From positions 39,867 through 103,866 of the forward strand of contig NZ_JASKMS010000031.1 of the NCBI RefSeq assembly GCF_030124145.1: 64,000 nucleotides of DNA, read 5' to 3'. The translations under genes and the position numbers were made by a program. Shown in pieces: positions 49,842-58,785 of the stretch (position 1 is the first letter of the stretch; every line of letters starts with the position of its first letter). The notes beneath the pieces were generated by a model. It was not told the DNA's origin. It did not search any database and saw nothing but the letters and a program-made list of their open reading frames with translations. Origin of the DNA: Streptomyces sp. 378. GTDB lineage: Bacteria; Actinomycetota; Actinomycetes; Streptomycetales; Streptomycetaceae.

Positions 49842-50696
49842 GTGACCACCGCCGTAGCCGCCCCGTTCCGTTTCTTCTCCCTCCAGGTCGTGCGGACGAG
49901 GCGGCTCGGGCCGTCTCTGGTGCGGGTCACCTTCGCAGGGCCCGATCTGCACGCCTTCCATTCCGACGGGCAGGACCAGTCGCTGTCGCTGTTCCTGCCG
50001 CACCCGGGGCAGAGCGAGCCGGTCGTGCCGCTCGAACTCGGGGACGGATGGTGGCAGGGCTGGCGCGAACTCCCGGACGACGTACGGGCCGTGATGCGGT
50101 CGTACACCCTGCGCGGTCTGCGCCGGGACCCGGACGAGATCGACATCGACTTCGCCCTGCACGGCATCGGCGCGGACGCCTCCGTCCAGGCCGGCCCGGC
50201 CTCCCGCTGGGCCGCCCGGGCCGCCGCCGGGGACCGGGTGCTGCTGCTCGGCCCGGCCGTCGCCGACAACCGGGCGATCCGCTTCCGGCCGCCGCAGGAC
50301 ACCGACCTCGTGGTCGTCTGGGGCGACGAGACCGCCGTACCGGCCGCCTCGGCCATCGTCGAGGCACTGCCGGCCGGCACCCGCGCCCGGGTCTGGCTGG
50401 AGGTGCCGCACGCCGGTGACATCCAGGACCTGGTGACCGAGGCCGACGCCGAGATCACCTGGCTCGTGCGGGACGAGCGGAGCGCCGAGGGGCACCCGAT
50501 GGCCCTCGACGTCCTCCGGGACGCCCCGTTGCCGCCCGCCGAGCGGCCGTACGTCTGGATCGCCGGTGAGTCCGGCTGTGTGAAGGAGCTGCGCCGGCAC
50601 TTCGTGCGCGAGCGCGGCATCGACCGCCGCAGGGTGACGTTCGTCGGCTACTGGCGGCGTGGCGTGAGCGAGGAGCAGCTGCGGGCCGAGGCGTAG
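49842..50696 (+). CDS. Siderophore-interacting protein (ferric-siderophore reductase)
   Basis: A 284-residue SIP-type flavoprotein that reduces ferric siderophores to release iron. The FAD-binding domain has RLGPSLVRVTFAGPDLHAF and the ViuB-like RSYTLRGLRRDPDEIDIDF (RxYTxR) near 90; the C-terminal NAD(P)-binding part has RVWLEVPHAGDIQDL, VWIAGESGCVKELRRHFV and VTFVGYWRRGVSEE, the family ending. GTG 49842 has AGGAG 6 bases upstream. It lies 34 bases after desE and is probably co-transcribed. It matches the position of S. coelicolor SCO2781. Confidence 0.92.
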   Translation: MTTAVAAPFRFFSLQVVRTRRLGPSLVRVTFAGPDLHAFHSDGQDQSLSLFLPHPGQSEPVVPLELGDGWWQGWRELPDDVRAVMRSYTLRGLRRDPDEIDIDFALHGIGADASVQAGPASRWAARAAAGDRVLLLGPAVADNRAIRFRPPQDTDLVVVWGDETAVPAASAIVEALPAGTRARVWLEVPHAGDIQDLVTEADAEITWLVRDERSAEGHPMALDVLRDAPLPPAERPYVWIAGESGCVKELRRHFVRERGIDRRRVTFVGYWRRGVSEEQLRAEA

Positions 50697-50769
50697 CCGC
50701 AGCCGGGCCAGGACCGTGGTGACACGAGTGACCACGGTCACGGCACACCAAGCTCCCACCTCGATCAAC

Positions 50770-50788
50770 TTAGGTTAGGCTTACCTAA
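50770..50788. promoter_or_regulatory. Iron box upstream of desA
   Basis: TTAGGTTAGGCTTACCTAA matches the iron-box consensus at 18 of 19 positions, 67 bases before desA, and gives the biosynthetic operon its own iron control. Confidence 0.94.
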
Positions 50789-50854
50789 GTTCTGGACGCC
50801 GGAGACCAACCCACCCCGTCCCACACCGGACTGTCCCCACCGGAGGACCCCCAC

Positions 50855-52297
50855 ATGCGCTCGCACCTGCTCAATGACACCACCGCGGAGCAGTACCGCC
50901 GCTCCGTGACCGACGGAGTCGAGCGGGTGGCCGCCAAACTCGCCACCACCGACCGGCCGTTCACCGGCATCACCGTCGACGCCCTCTCCCCGCGCATCGA
51001 CGGGATCGACCTCGACCGGCCGCTGCACGACACCACCGCGGTGCTCGACGAACTGGAGGACGTCTACCTCCGGGACGCGATCTACTTCCACCACCCCCGC
51101 TACCTGGCGCACCTCAACTGCCCGGTCGTCATCCCGGCCGTGCTCGGCGAGGCCGTCCTGTCCGCCGTGAACTCCTCGCTGGACACCTGGGACCAGTCGG
51201 CCGGCGGCACGCTCATCGAGCGGAAACTGATCGACTGGACGACCGGGCGGATCGGCCTCGGCCCGGCCGCCGACGGTGTGTTCACCTCGGGCGGCACCCA
51301 GTCCAACCTCCAGGCACTGCTGCTCGCCCGCGAGGAGGCCAAGACCGACACCCTGGCCACACTGCGCGTCTTCGCCTCCGAGGTCAGCCACTTCAGCGTG
51401 AAGAAGTCCGCGAAGCTGCTCGGGCTCGGCCAGGACGCCGTGGTCTCCATACCCGTCGACCACGACAAGCGCATGCAGACCGTCGCGCTCGCCCGCGAGC
51501 TGGAGCGCTGTACGAAGGACGGCCTCGTCCCCATGGCCGTCGTCGCCACCGCCGGCACCACCGACTTCGGCTCCATCGACCCGCTCCCCGAGATCGCCGA
51601 ACTGTGCGAGCAGTTCGGCACCTGGATGCACGTCGACGCCGCCTACGGCTGCGGCCTGCTCGCCTCCCTGAAGCACCGGGACCGCATCAGCGGCATCGAG
51701 CGAGCCGACTCCGTCACCGTCGATTACCACAAGTCCTTCTTCCAGCCGGTGAGTTCCTCGGCCGTGCTGGTGCGGGACGCCGCCACGCTGCGCCACGCCA
51801 CCTACCACGCCGAGTACCTCAACCCGCGCCGCATGGTGGAGGAGCGCATCCCCAACCAGGTGGACAAGTCCCTCCAGACGACCCGCCGCTTCGACGCCCT
51901 GAAGCTGTGGATGACCCTGCGGACCATGGGCGCCGACGGCATCGGGCAGCTCTTCGACGAGGTGTGCGACCTGGCCCAGGAGGGCTGGCGGCTGCTCACC
52001 GCCGACCCCCGCTTCGACGTCGTCGTCCGCCCCAGCCTGTCCACCCTGGTCTTCCGCCACATCCCGGCGGCCGTCACCGACCCCGCGGAGATCGACCGCG
52101 CCAACCTCTACGCCCGCAAGGCCCTGTTCGCCTCCGGTGACGCCATCGTCGCGGGCACCAAGGTCGGCGGCCGCCACTACCTGAAGTTCACCCTGCTCAA
52201 CCCCGAGACGCGGGCCTCCGACATCGCCGCCGTCCTCGATCTGATCGCCGGCCACGCCGAGCAGTACCTGGGAGAGTCCCTTGACCGCGCGTCCTGA
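50855..52297 (+). CDS. desA: Lysine decarboxylase of desferrioxamine synthesis
   Basis: PLP enzyme making cadaverine from lysine, the first step to desferrioxamines. 480 residues of group II decarboxylase (AADC-like) form: HHPRYLAHLNCPVVIPAVLG near 70, FTSGGTQSNLQALLLAREEA near 143, MHVDAAYGCGLL near 256 and the PLP Lys in VDYHKSFFQP near 292. First gene of the desABCD operon; desB begins inside its last 17 bases. Confidence 0.95.
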   Translation: MRSHLLNDTTAEQYRRSVTDGVERVAAKLATTDRPFTGITVDALSPRIDGIDLDRPLHDTTAVLDELEDVYLRDAIYFHHPRYLAHLNCPVVIPAVLGEAVLSAVNSSLDTWDQSAGGTLIERKLIDWTTGRIGLGPAADGVFTSGGTQSNLQALLLAREEAKTDTLATLRVFASEVSHFSVKKSAKLLGLGQDAVVSIPVDHDKRMQTVALARELERCTKDGLVPMAVVATAGTTDFGSIDPLPEIAELCEQFGTWMHVDAAYGCGLLASLKHRDRISGIERADSVTVDYHKSFFQPVSSSAVLVRDAATLRHATYHAEYLNPRRMVEERIPNQVDKSLQTTRRFDALKLWMTLRTMGADGIGQLFDEVCDLAQEGWRLLTADPRFDVVVRPSLSTLVFRHIPAAVTDPAEIDRANLYARKALFASGDAIVAGTKVGGRHYLKFTLLNPETRASDIAAVLDLIAGHAEQYLGESLDRAS

Positions 52298-53558
52298 AAA
52301 CCCGACCGGAGCCCATGACTTCGTGGGCATCGGGCTCGGCCCCTTCAATCTCGGCCTGGCCTGCCTCACCGAGCCCATCGACGAACTCGACGGCGTCTTC
52401 CTGGAGTCCAAGCCCGACTTCGAGTGGCACGCGGGCATGTTCCTGGACGGCGCCCACCTCCAGACCCCGTTCATGTCGGACCTGGTGACCCTCGCCGACC
52501 CGACCTCCCCGTACTCCTTCCTGAACTACCTGAAGGAGAAGGGCCGGCTCTACTCGTTCTACATCCGCGAGAACTTCTACCCGCTGCGCGTCGAGTACGA
52601 CGACTACTGCCGCTGGGCCGCCGGAAAACTGAGCAACGTCCGCTTCGGCACGACGGTCACCGAGGTGACGTACGAGGACGAGCTCTACGTCGTGCGGACC
52701 ACCGCCGGAGACACCTACCGGGCCCGTCACCTGGTCCTGGGCACCGGCACCCCGCCCTACATACCCGAGGCCTGCCAGGGCCTGGGCGGCGACTTCCTGC
52801 ACAACTCCCGCTACCTGAGCCGCAAGGCGGAGCTCCAGAAGAAGGACTCCATCACGCTGGTCGGCTCGGGCCAGTCGGCCGCCGAGATCTACTACGACCT
52901 GCTCAGCGAGATCGACGTCCACGGCTATCGGCTGAACTGGGTCACCCGCTCCCCGCGCTTCTTCCCGCTGGAGTACACCAAGCTCACGCTGGAGATGACG
53001 TCCCCGGAGTACGTCGACTACTTCCGCGAGCTGCCCGAGGCGACCCGCTACCGTCTCACGGCCGAGCAGAAGGGCCTGTTCAAGGGCATCGACGGCGACC
53101 TCATCAACGAGATCTTCGACCTGCTCTACCAGAAGAACCTCGGTGGCCCGGTCCCCACCCGGCTGCTCACCAACTGCTCGCTGAACAGCGCCTGCCACGA
53201 GAACGGCACGTACACCCTGGGCTTTCGCCAGGAGGAGCAGGGCAAGGACTTCGAACTGGACTCGCAGGGCCTGGTCCTGGCCACCGGCTACCGGTACGCC
53301 GAGCCGGAGTTCCTGGCGCCCGTCAAGGACCGCCTGGTCTACGACTCGCAGGGCAACTTCGACGTCGCCCGCAACTACGCGATCGACGTCACCGGCCGGG
53401 GGATCTTCCTCCAGAACGCCGGCGTCCACACGCACAGCATCACCAGCCCCGACCTGGGCATGGGCCCCTACCGGAACGCGTACATCATCCGCGAGCTGCT
53501 CGGCAGCGAGTACTACCCGGTGGAGAAGACGATCGCGTTCCAGGAGTTCGCCGTATGA
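52281..53558 (+). CDS. desB: Cadaverine N-monooxygenase
   Basis: FAD/NADPH N-hydroxylase converting cadaverine to N-hydroxycadaverine. 425 residues with FVGIGLGPFNLGLACL (FAD) near 14, LQTPFMSDLVTLADPTSPYS, LVGSGQSAAEIYYDLLSEID (NADPH) near 192 and the ATGY motif LVLATGYRYAEPEF. The start is TTG at 52281 with GGGAGAG 4 bases upstream, lying within desA; no ATG or GTG gives the full FAD motif with normal length. The stop overlaps the desC ATG. Confidence 0.94.
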   Translation: MTARPENPTGAHDFVGIGLGPFNLGLACLTEPIDELDGVFLESKPDFEWHAGMFLDGAHLQTPFMSDLVTLADPTSPYSFLNYLKEKGRLYSFYIRENFYPLRVEYDDYCRWAAGKLSNVRFGTTVTEVTYEDELYVVRTTAGDTYRARHLVLGTGTPPYIPEACQGLGGDFLHNSRYLSRKAELQKKDSITLVGSGQSAAEIYYDLLSEIDVHGYRLNWVTRSPRFFPLEYTKLTLEMTSPEYVDYFRELPEATRYRLTAEQKGLFKGIDGDLINEIFDLLYQKNLGGPVPTRLLTNCSLNSACHENGTYTLGFRQEEQGKDFELDSQGLVLATGYRYAEPEFLAPVKDRLVYDSQGNFDVARNYAIDVTGRGIFLQNAGVHTHSITSPDLGMGPYRNAYIIRELLGSEYYPVEKTIAFQEFAV

Positions 53559-54100
53559 GCACCGGCATCGGAACGCTCACCGTCCGCCCCCTCGACCCCC
53601 TGAAGGACGCCGAGCTGCTGCACTCCTGGGTCACCCACCCCAAGGCGGCCTACTGGATGATGCAGGACGCGAGACTCCAGGACGTCGAGCGCGAGTACCT
53701 GCGGATCGCGGCACACGAGCACCACCACGCGTACCTCGGCCTGCACGAGGGCCGCCCGGCGTTCCTGATGGAGAGGTACGACCCCCGGTACGTCGAGCTG
53801 GTCGGGCTGTACGACCCGGAGCCCGGCGATGTCGGCATGCACTTCCTGGTCGCGCCGACCGACCGGCCGATCCACGGCTTCACCAAGGCCGTCATCACCG
53901 CCGTGATGGACGAGCTGTTCGCCGACCCGCGCACCCGCCGGGTCGTGGTGGAGCCCGACGTGAGCAACAAGGCAGTCCACGCGCTGAACGAGGCCGTCGG
54001 CTTCGTGGCCGAGCGCGAGATCGACAAGCCGGAGAAGCGCGCGCTGCTGAGCTTCTGCACGCGTGAGCAGTTCCTGGCCGCCCGAGGAGTAGCCGTATGA
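53555..54100 (+). CDS. desC: N-hydroxycadaverine acyltransferase
   Basis: GNAT-type acyltransferase (IucB/RhbD-like) that adds succinyl or acetyl to hydroxycadaverine. 181 residues: TVRPLDPLKDAELLHSWVTH at the start, KAAYWMM near 30, FLMERYDP near 70, GDVGMHFLVAPTDRPIHGFT (typical siderophore acyltransferase core) and VVVEPDVSNKAVHALNEAVG. ATGA overlaps on both sides (53555 and 54097) mark tight translational coupling in desABCD. Confidence 0.93.
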   Translation: MSTGIGTLTVRPLDPLKDAELLHSWVTHPKAAYWMMQDARLQDVEREYLRIAAHEHHHAYLGLHEGRPAFLMERYDPRYVELVGLYDPEPGDVGMHFLVAPTDRPIHGFTKAVITAVMDELFADPRTRRVVVEPDVSNKAVHALNEAVGFVAEREIDKPEKRALLSFCTREQFLAARGVAV

Positions 54101-55866
54101 CCCTGTCCGACGCCGTAGCGCATCTGTCCCCCCACCGCTGGGCGCGGGCCAACCGCCTCCTGATCCGCAAAGCGCTCGCCGAGTTCGCGCACGAGCGGCT
54201 GATCACCCCCGAGAAGGACGGGGAGCGGTACGTCGTCCGCAGCGACGACGGCCTGACGAGCTACCGCTTCTCCGCGGACCGTCGCGCCCTGGACCACTGG
54301 CAGGTCGACGCCGAGTCCATCACCCGGCACCGGGACGGCACCGAACTCCCGCCGGCCGCCCTGGACTTCTTCATCGAACTGCAGAAGTCCCTGGGACTGA
54401 GCGAGGAGATCCTGCCGGTCTACCTGGAGGAGATCTCCTCCACCCTCTCCGGCACCTGCTACAAGCTCACCAAGCCGGAGACCACGGCGGCCGAGCTGGC
54501 GCGCGGCGACTTCCAGACCATCGAGACCTCGATGACCGAGGGCCACCCCTGCTTCGTCGCCAACAACGGGCGGCTGGGCTTCGGCGTCCACGAGTACCTG
54601 TCGTACGCGCCGGAGACGGCGAGCCCGGTCCGCCTGGTGTGGCTGGCCGCGCACAGGTCACGGGCCGCGTTCACGGCCGGTGTCGGCATCGAGTACGAGT
54701 CCTTCCTGCGTGAGGAGCTGGGCGCGGAGACGGTCGAGCGCTTCCACGGCGTCCTGCGCGACCAGGATCTGGACCCGGCCGACTACCTGTTCATCCCGGT
54801 CCACCCGTGGCAGTGGTGGAACAAGCTGACCGTCACCTTCGCCGCCGAGGTGGCCCGCAAGCACCTCGTGTGCCTGGGCGAGGGCGACGACGAGTACCTG
54901 GCCCAGCAGTCCATCCGGACCTTCTTCAACCGGACGAGCCCACAGAAGCACTACGTCAAAACGGCTCTGTCGGTCATCAACATGGGCTTCATGCGCGGTC
55001 TGTCGGCGACCTACATGGAGGCCACCCCGGCGATCAACGACTGGCTGGCCCAGCTGATCGAGGGCGACCCGGTGCTGAAGTCCACGGGTCTGTCGATCAT
55101 CCGGGAGCGCGCGGCGGTCGGTTACCGGCACCTGGAGTACGAGCAGGCGACGGACCGCTACTCGCCGTACCGCAAGATGCTCGCCGCGCTGTGGCGGGAG
55201 AGCCCGGTGCCCTCCCTCCAGGAGGGCGAGTCCCTGGCCACCATGGCGGCCCTGGTCCATGTCGACCACCAGGGGTCGTCCGTCGCGGGCGCGCTCATCG
55301 AACGGTCGGGCCTCACCCCGAAGGAGTGGCTGCGCCGCTATCTCCAGGCCTACTTCACGCCCCTCCTGCACAGCTTCTACGCCTACGACCTGGTGTTCAT
55401 GCCGCACGGCGAGAACGTCATCCTGGTGCTGAAGGACGGGGTCGTGCGGCGCGCGATCTACAAGGACATCGCCGAGGAGATCGCGGTCATGGACCCGGAC
55501 GCGGTGCTGCCGCCGACGGTGGAGCGGCTGCGGGTGGAGGTCCCGGAGGACAAGAAGCTCCTGTCGATCTTCACGGACGTCTTCGACTGCTTCTTCCGCT
55601 TCCTCGCGGCGAACCTCGCCACGGAGGGCCTCCTGGAGGAGGACGACTTCTGGCGCACGGTCGCGGAGGTCACCCGTGCGTACCAGGAGTCGAAGCCGGA
55701 ACTCGCCGACAGGTTCCGGCAGTACGACATGTTCGCCCCCGAGTTCGCCCTGTCCTGCCTCAACCGCCTGCAACTCCGCAACAACGAACAGATGGTCGAC
55801 CTGTCGGACCCGTCGGGCGCCCTCCAGCTGGTCGGCACCCTGAAGAACCCGATCGCGGGGTTCTGA
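54097..55866 (+). CDS. desD: Desferrioxamine NIS synthetase
   Basis: ATP-dependent NRPS-independent siderophore (IucA/IucC) synthetase that trimerises and cyclises the acyl-hydroxycadaverine units. 589 residues. Motifs: TEGHPCFVANNGRLGFGVHE near 147 (ATP/substrate region), FIPVHPWQWWNKL near 231, QQSIRTFFNRTSPQKHYVKT near 269, HGENVILVLKDGVVRRAIYK near 433, and the FhuF-like C-terminal part (FRFLAANLATEGLLEEDDFW). Last gene of the operon, closed by an 11-bp hairpin with a T-run. Confidence 0.95.
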   Translation: MTLSDAVAHLSPHRWARANRLLIRKALAEFAHERLITPEKDGERYVVRSDDGLTSYRFSADRRALDHWQVDAESITRHRDGTELPPAALDFFIELQKSLGLSEEILPVYLEEISSTLSGTCYKLTKPETTAAELARGDFQTIETSMTEGHPCFVANNGRLGFGVHEYLSYAPETASPVRLVWLAAHRSRAAFTAGVGIEYESFLREELGAETVERFHGVLRDQDLDPADYLFIPVHPWQWWNKLTVTFAAEVARKHLVCLGEGDDEYLAQQSIRTFFNRTSPQKHYVKTALSVINMGFMRGLSATYMEATPAINDWLAQLIEGDPVLKSTGLSIIRERAAVGYRHLEYEQATDRYSPYRKMLAALWRESPVPSLQEGESLATMAALVHVDHQGSSVAGALIERSGLTPKEWLRRYLQAYFTPLLHSFYAYDLVFMPHGENVILVLKDGVVRRAIYKDIAEEIAVMDPDAVLPPTVERLRVEVPEDKKLLSIFTDVFDCFFRFLAANLATEGLLEEDDFWRTVAEVTRAYQESKPELADRFRQYDMFAPEFALSCLNRLQLRNNEQMVDLSDPSGALQLVGTLKNPIAGF

Positions 55867-55880
55867 CCCACAGACGGACG

Positions 55881-55919
55881 GGCACCCCGGAGTACGGTCC
55901 TCCGGGGTGCCGGTCTTTT
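55881..55919 (+). terminator. Intrinsic terminator of desABCD
   Basis: GGCACCCCGGA (55881-55891) pairs perfectly with TCCGGGGTGCC (55901-55911), followed by a short T-rich run (TCTTTT), a near-textbook intrinsic terminator, 15 bases after desD. Confidence 0.88.
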
Positions 55920-55980
55920 CAGGGGCGCGGGGCTGTGTCGATGTGCGGCTGGGCCGCGTGGGCGCGACGAGCCCCCACGC
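55915..55980. repeat. Dispersed intergenic repeat, copy 1
   Basis: Begins TTTTCAGGGGCGCGGGGCTG, continues through TCGATGTGCGGCT and CCGCGTGGGCGCGA. A very similar stretch lies at 60880-60945. This element recurs in gaps of many Streptomyces genomes just after stop codons, as far as remembered. Confidence 0.75.
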
Positions 55981-55993
55981 AACCGCGGACGAG

Positions 55994-57595
55994 TCACCGA
56001 CCGGCGCAACCCCACGGCACCTGCGGCGACCGATACCACTCGATGCCCAGGGCGTTCCACCGCTCAGCCTGCGCGGCAAGCCGCACCTTGTACCGCTCCC
56101 AGTCATGCGTGCCGGCCGGCGACCACCCCAGCTCGGCGACGCCCGGCAACCGCGGGAACGCCATGTGCTCGATGTGCCCGGAGTCCTCGATGGTCTCCGT
56201 CCACAGCGGCGCCTCGACCCCCCGTACGGCACCCGCGGGCACCCCCGGCAGATACGCACCCGGATCCCAGTCGTAGGACCGCTTCACCTCGACGTACCCC
56301 GCCCAGGAGAGCCCCAGCGGCGTGTCCTTGGTGTACTTCATGTCGAGATAGACCCGGTCGGCCGGAGACAGAATGAGCCCCGTCCCGCTCTGCGCGGCCT
56401 GCACCACCTGCGCCTTCTCCTCGGCACCGGTGCTGTCCAGCCCCCAGTACTGGGCGAGAGCCCCCTTCGCCGGGGTCGCCCCGGTCAGCTGGTGCCAGCC
56501 GACGACCGTCTTGCCGTACTTCGCGACGATCGGCTGCACCCGGTCCATGAACGTCACGTAGTCCTCATGGCTGGTGGAGTGCGCCTCGTCGCCCCCGATG
56601 TGGAGGTACCTGCCCGGGGTGAGCGCGGCGAGTTCCCGGATCACGTCGTCCACGAAGTCGTACGTGATCTCCTTGCCGACGCACAGCGAGCTGAAGCCGA
56701 CCTCGATGCCGGTGTAGAGCGGGGGCGCCACCCCGTCGCAGTTGAGTTCGGCGTAGGAGGCGAGGGCCGCGTTGGTGTGGCCGGGCATGTCGATCTCGGG
56801 CACGACCTCCAGGTGGCGGGAGGCGGCGTACCGCACGATCTCCTTGTAGTCGGCCTTGGTGTAGAAGCCGCCGGGACCGCCGCCGACCTGTGTGGAGCCG
56901 CCGTAGGTCGCCAGGCGGGGCCAGGAGTCGACGGCGATGCGCCAGCCCTGGTCGTCGCTGAGGTGCAGATGCAGCTTGTTGATCTTGTAGAGGGCGAGCT
57001 GGTCGATGTAGCGCTTGACCTGGTCGACGGTGAAGAAGTGGCGTGAGACGTCGAGCATGGCGCCGCGCCAGCCGTAGCGCGGGGTGTCCGTGATGGTGCC
57101 GCCCGCGACGAGCCAGGGGCCGGGCCGGGCGGAGTCCTTCTCGACGGACGCGGGGAGCAGCTGGCGCAGGGTCTGCACGCCGTGGAAGAGGCCGGCGGGC
57201 CGGGCGGCGGTGATCGTGACGCCGCCCCGGCCGCTGTCGAGCCGGTACCCCTCGGCGCCGAAGGGGCCGTCGGCGAGCCGCAGGCGGATGCCACCGGCAC
57301 CATGGGACGTGACGGGGAGGCGGTAGCCGGTCGAGGGGCGCAGGATCCCCGCGAGGTACGCGCCGACGCCGCGCGTCTCACGGGAGCCGTCGACGCGGAT
57401 GTGGGTACCGCGGGTGATCCGGTAAGGGGATCCGCCCGGGGCGACGGAGGCGGGCGCGGGCACCACCCGGTCGAGCGGGGTGGGCGATGCCTCCGGGGCG
57501 GGAGCCGCCCCGGTCACCGAGGCGGCCATCGCGACCAGCAGCAGGGAAGCGAGAAGGCGAAACGTTCTGTGGGGCTTGCTACGGCCATGTCTCAC
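55994..57595 (-). CDS. Secreted beta-N-acetylhexosaminidase (GH20)
   Basis: Removes terminal GlcNAc/GalNAc from chitobiose and similar oligosaccharides outside the cell. 533 residues with a signal peptide (RTFRLLASLLLVAMAASVTG). GH20 domain 2 (residues about 40-165) then the barrel: GAMLDVSRHFFTVDQVKRYI near 177, KLHLHLSDDQGW near 208, EIDMPGHTNAALASY near 262, and the catalytic pair in YLHIGGDEAHST (Asp-Glu) near 336. GTG 57595 has GAAGGGA 7 bases upstream. A DasR-type site lies 33 bases before the start. Confidence 0.94.
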   Translation of the reverse strand: MRHGRSKPHRTFRLLASLLLVAMAASVTGAAPAPEASPTPLDRVVPAPASVAPGGSPYRITRGTHIRVDGSRETRGVGAYLAGILRPSTGYRLPVTSHGAGGIRLRLADGPFGAEGYRLDSGRGGVTITAARPAGLFHGVQTLRQLLPASVEKDSARPGPWLVAGGTITDTPRYGWRGAMLDVSRHFFTVDQVKRYIDQLALYKINKLHLHLSDDQGWRIAVDSWPRLATYGGSTQVGGGPGGFYTKADYKEIVRYAASRHLEVVPEIDMPGHTNAALASYAELNCDGVAPPLYTGIEVGFSSLCVGKEITYDFVDDVIRELAALTPGRYLHIGGDEAHSTSHEDYVTFMDRVQPIVAKYGKTVVGWHQLTGATPAKGALAQYWGLDSTGAEEKAQVVQAAQSGTGLILSPADRVYLDMKYTKDTPLGLSWAGYVEVKRSYDWDPGAYLPGVPAGAVRGVEAPLWTETIEDSGHIEHMAFPRLPGVAELGWSPAGTHDWERYKVRLAAQAERWNALGIEWYRSPQVPWGCAGR

Positions 57596-57627
57596 AAGCG
57601 TGTCCCTTCACGAGCCGTTGCGCTCCA

Positions 57628-57643
57628 AGAGGTCTGGACCACT
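57628..57643. promoter_or_regulatory. DasR-responsive element (dre) upstream of the hexosaminidase
   Basis: AGAGGTCTGGACCACT matches the dre consensus ACTGGTCTAGACCACT at 13 of 16 bases, 33-48 bases before the GH20 start. DasR (GntR family, GlcNAc-6-phosphate responsive) controls chitin and GlcNAc genes, so the target fits. Confidence 0.8.
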
Positions 57644-57656
57644 CTCTCGTGAGACG

Positions 57657-57672
57657 GGTGGAACAATCCACC
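57657..57672 (+). promoter_or_regulatory. Hairpin covering the ribosome-binding site of the DUF4429 gene
   Basis: GGTGGA-ACAA-TCCACC can pair into a 6-bp stem ending 2 bases before the ATG. Its left arm is the only SD-like element, so folding would mask translation initiation. Confidence 0.4.
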
Positions 57673-57674
57673 CC

Positions 57675-58559
57675 ATGGCGGAAATCATCCAGAGGGACGG
57701 CACGTGGGCCTTCGACGGGGACGCGTTGCGGCTGACTCCCGGACGGGACAAGAACGTCAGCGTGTTACGCAAGGAGCTGGGTGAACTGGTCGTGCCTCTG
57801 GGGGCGTTGGCCGGTATCTCCTTCGAGCAGGGCAAGAAGGCGGGGCGGCTCAGGCTGCGGCTGCGCCACGGCGCCGACCCCCTGCTGCTCGCCACCGGCG
57901 GCCGGCTCACCGAGCCCCACGATCCGTACCAGCTGACCGTCGAGTCCGACCGCTACGGCGTCGCCGAGTACGTCGCGGACGAGGTCCGCAACGCCCTGCT
58001 CCTCGACCAGGTTCCCGCCGAGCCGGTCGACGCGTACCTGCTGCCCGGCCCCGCCGTGCCGCTCTCGGTCTCCGCCGGGGACGGCACCGCGAGCTTCGAC
58101 GGCGAGCGCATACGCCTGGAGTGGAACTGGAAGACGGAGGACGCCAAGGCCGCCGCCGGCGCCCGCACCCTCGCGCTCGCCGACATCACGGCCGTGGAGT
58201 GGCACCCGGCGGCCGGCCTGGAGAACGGCCATCTGCGTTTCACCGTGCGGCACGCGCCCACCAAGACCCCGCCCAAGTACGACCCCAACGCGGTGGAGTT
58301 GTGGGGGTTCAAGAAGGACCCGCTGATGGCGCTGGTCGCGACGGCGGTCCAGGCCAGGCTTCCGCACCCGGCCCGGGCCGCCGCCACCCACCCGGTGGAC
58401 CCGCGACCGGAGCTGCCCCCTCCTCCGGTCGCGTCCGCCGAGGACGACCACGACGCCCTGCTGCGCCGCCTGCGCGAGCTCGGTGAGCTGCACCGCACCG
58501 GCGTGCTGACGGACGAGGAGTTCACCCTGGCCAAGCAGGCGGTCCTCAAGCGGATGTGA
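57675..58559 (+). CDS. DUF4429 protein with C-terminal SHOCT motif
   Basis: A 294-residue cytosolic protein with two DUF4429 modules (residues about 8-125: VPLGALAGISFEQGKKAG; about 140-235: LALADITAVEWHPAAGLENG), a Pro-rich linker (RPELPPPPVASAEDD) and a C-terminal SHOCT segment LRRLRELGELHRTGVLTDEE, then FTLAKQAVLKRM. The modules look PH-like. Role unknown; SHOCT suggests oligomerisation. It is divergent from the hexosaminidase and shares the short gap with the dre site. Confidence 0.85.
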   Translation: MAEIIQRDGTWAFDGDALRLTPGRDKNVSVLRKELGELVVPLGALAGISFEQGKKAGRLRLRLRHGADPLLLATGGRLTEPHDPYQLTVESDRYGVAEYVADEVRNALLLDQVPAEPVDAYLLPGPAVPLSVSAGDGTASFDGERIRLEWNWKTEDAKAAAGARTLALADITAVEWHPAAGLENGHLRFTVRHAPTKTPPKYDPNAVELWGFKKDPLMALVATAVQARLPHPARAAATHPVDPRPELPPPPVASAEDDHDALLRRLRELGELHRTGVLTDEEFTLAKQAVLKRM

Positions 58560-58561
58560 CA

Positions 58562-58577
58562 CCCCGGGCGGCCGGGG
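58562..58577. terminator. Small GC-rich hairpin after the DUF4429 gene
   Basis: CCCCGG (58562-58567), loop GCGG, CCGGGG (58572-58577), 2 bases past the stop codon. Confidence 0.45.
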
Positions 58578-58785
58578 GCGCTGCTTCGCCCGGCGCGCCA
58601 CCGTGAAGTGGTCGACCTGGTCGCCGGCCCCGGCGATGCCGCGCACCACCGACGTGGCGTGGACGCGTCACGGACACGCCCTCATGGCACGCGTTCAACG
58701 CTCCCCTGAAGGCTCACCACGGATGTCTGCCCGAAACCGGGCAGATTTCTTGCGAAATCGGCGCCGGTACCCCAGGATCTAGCGA

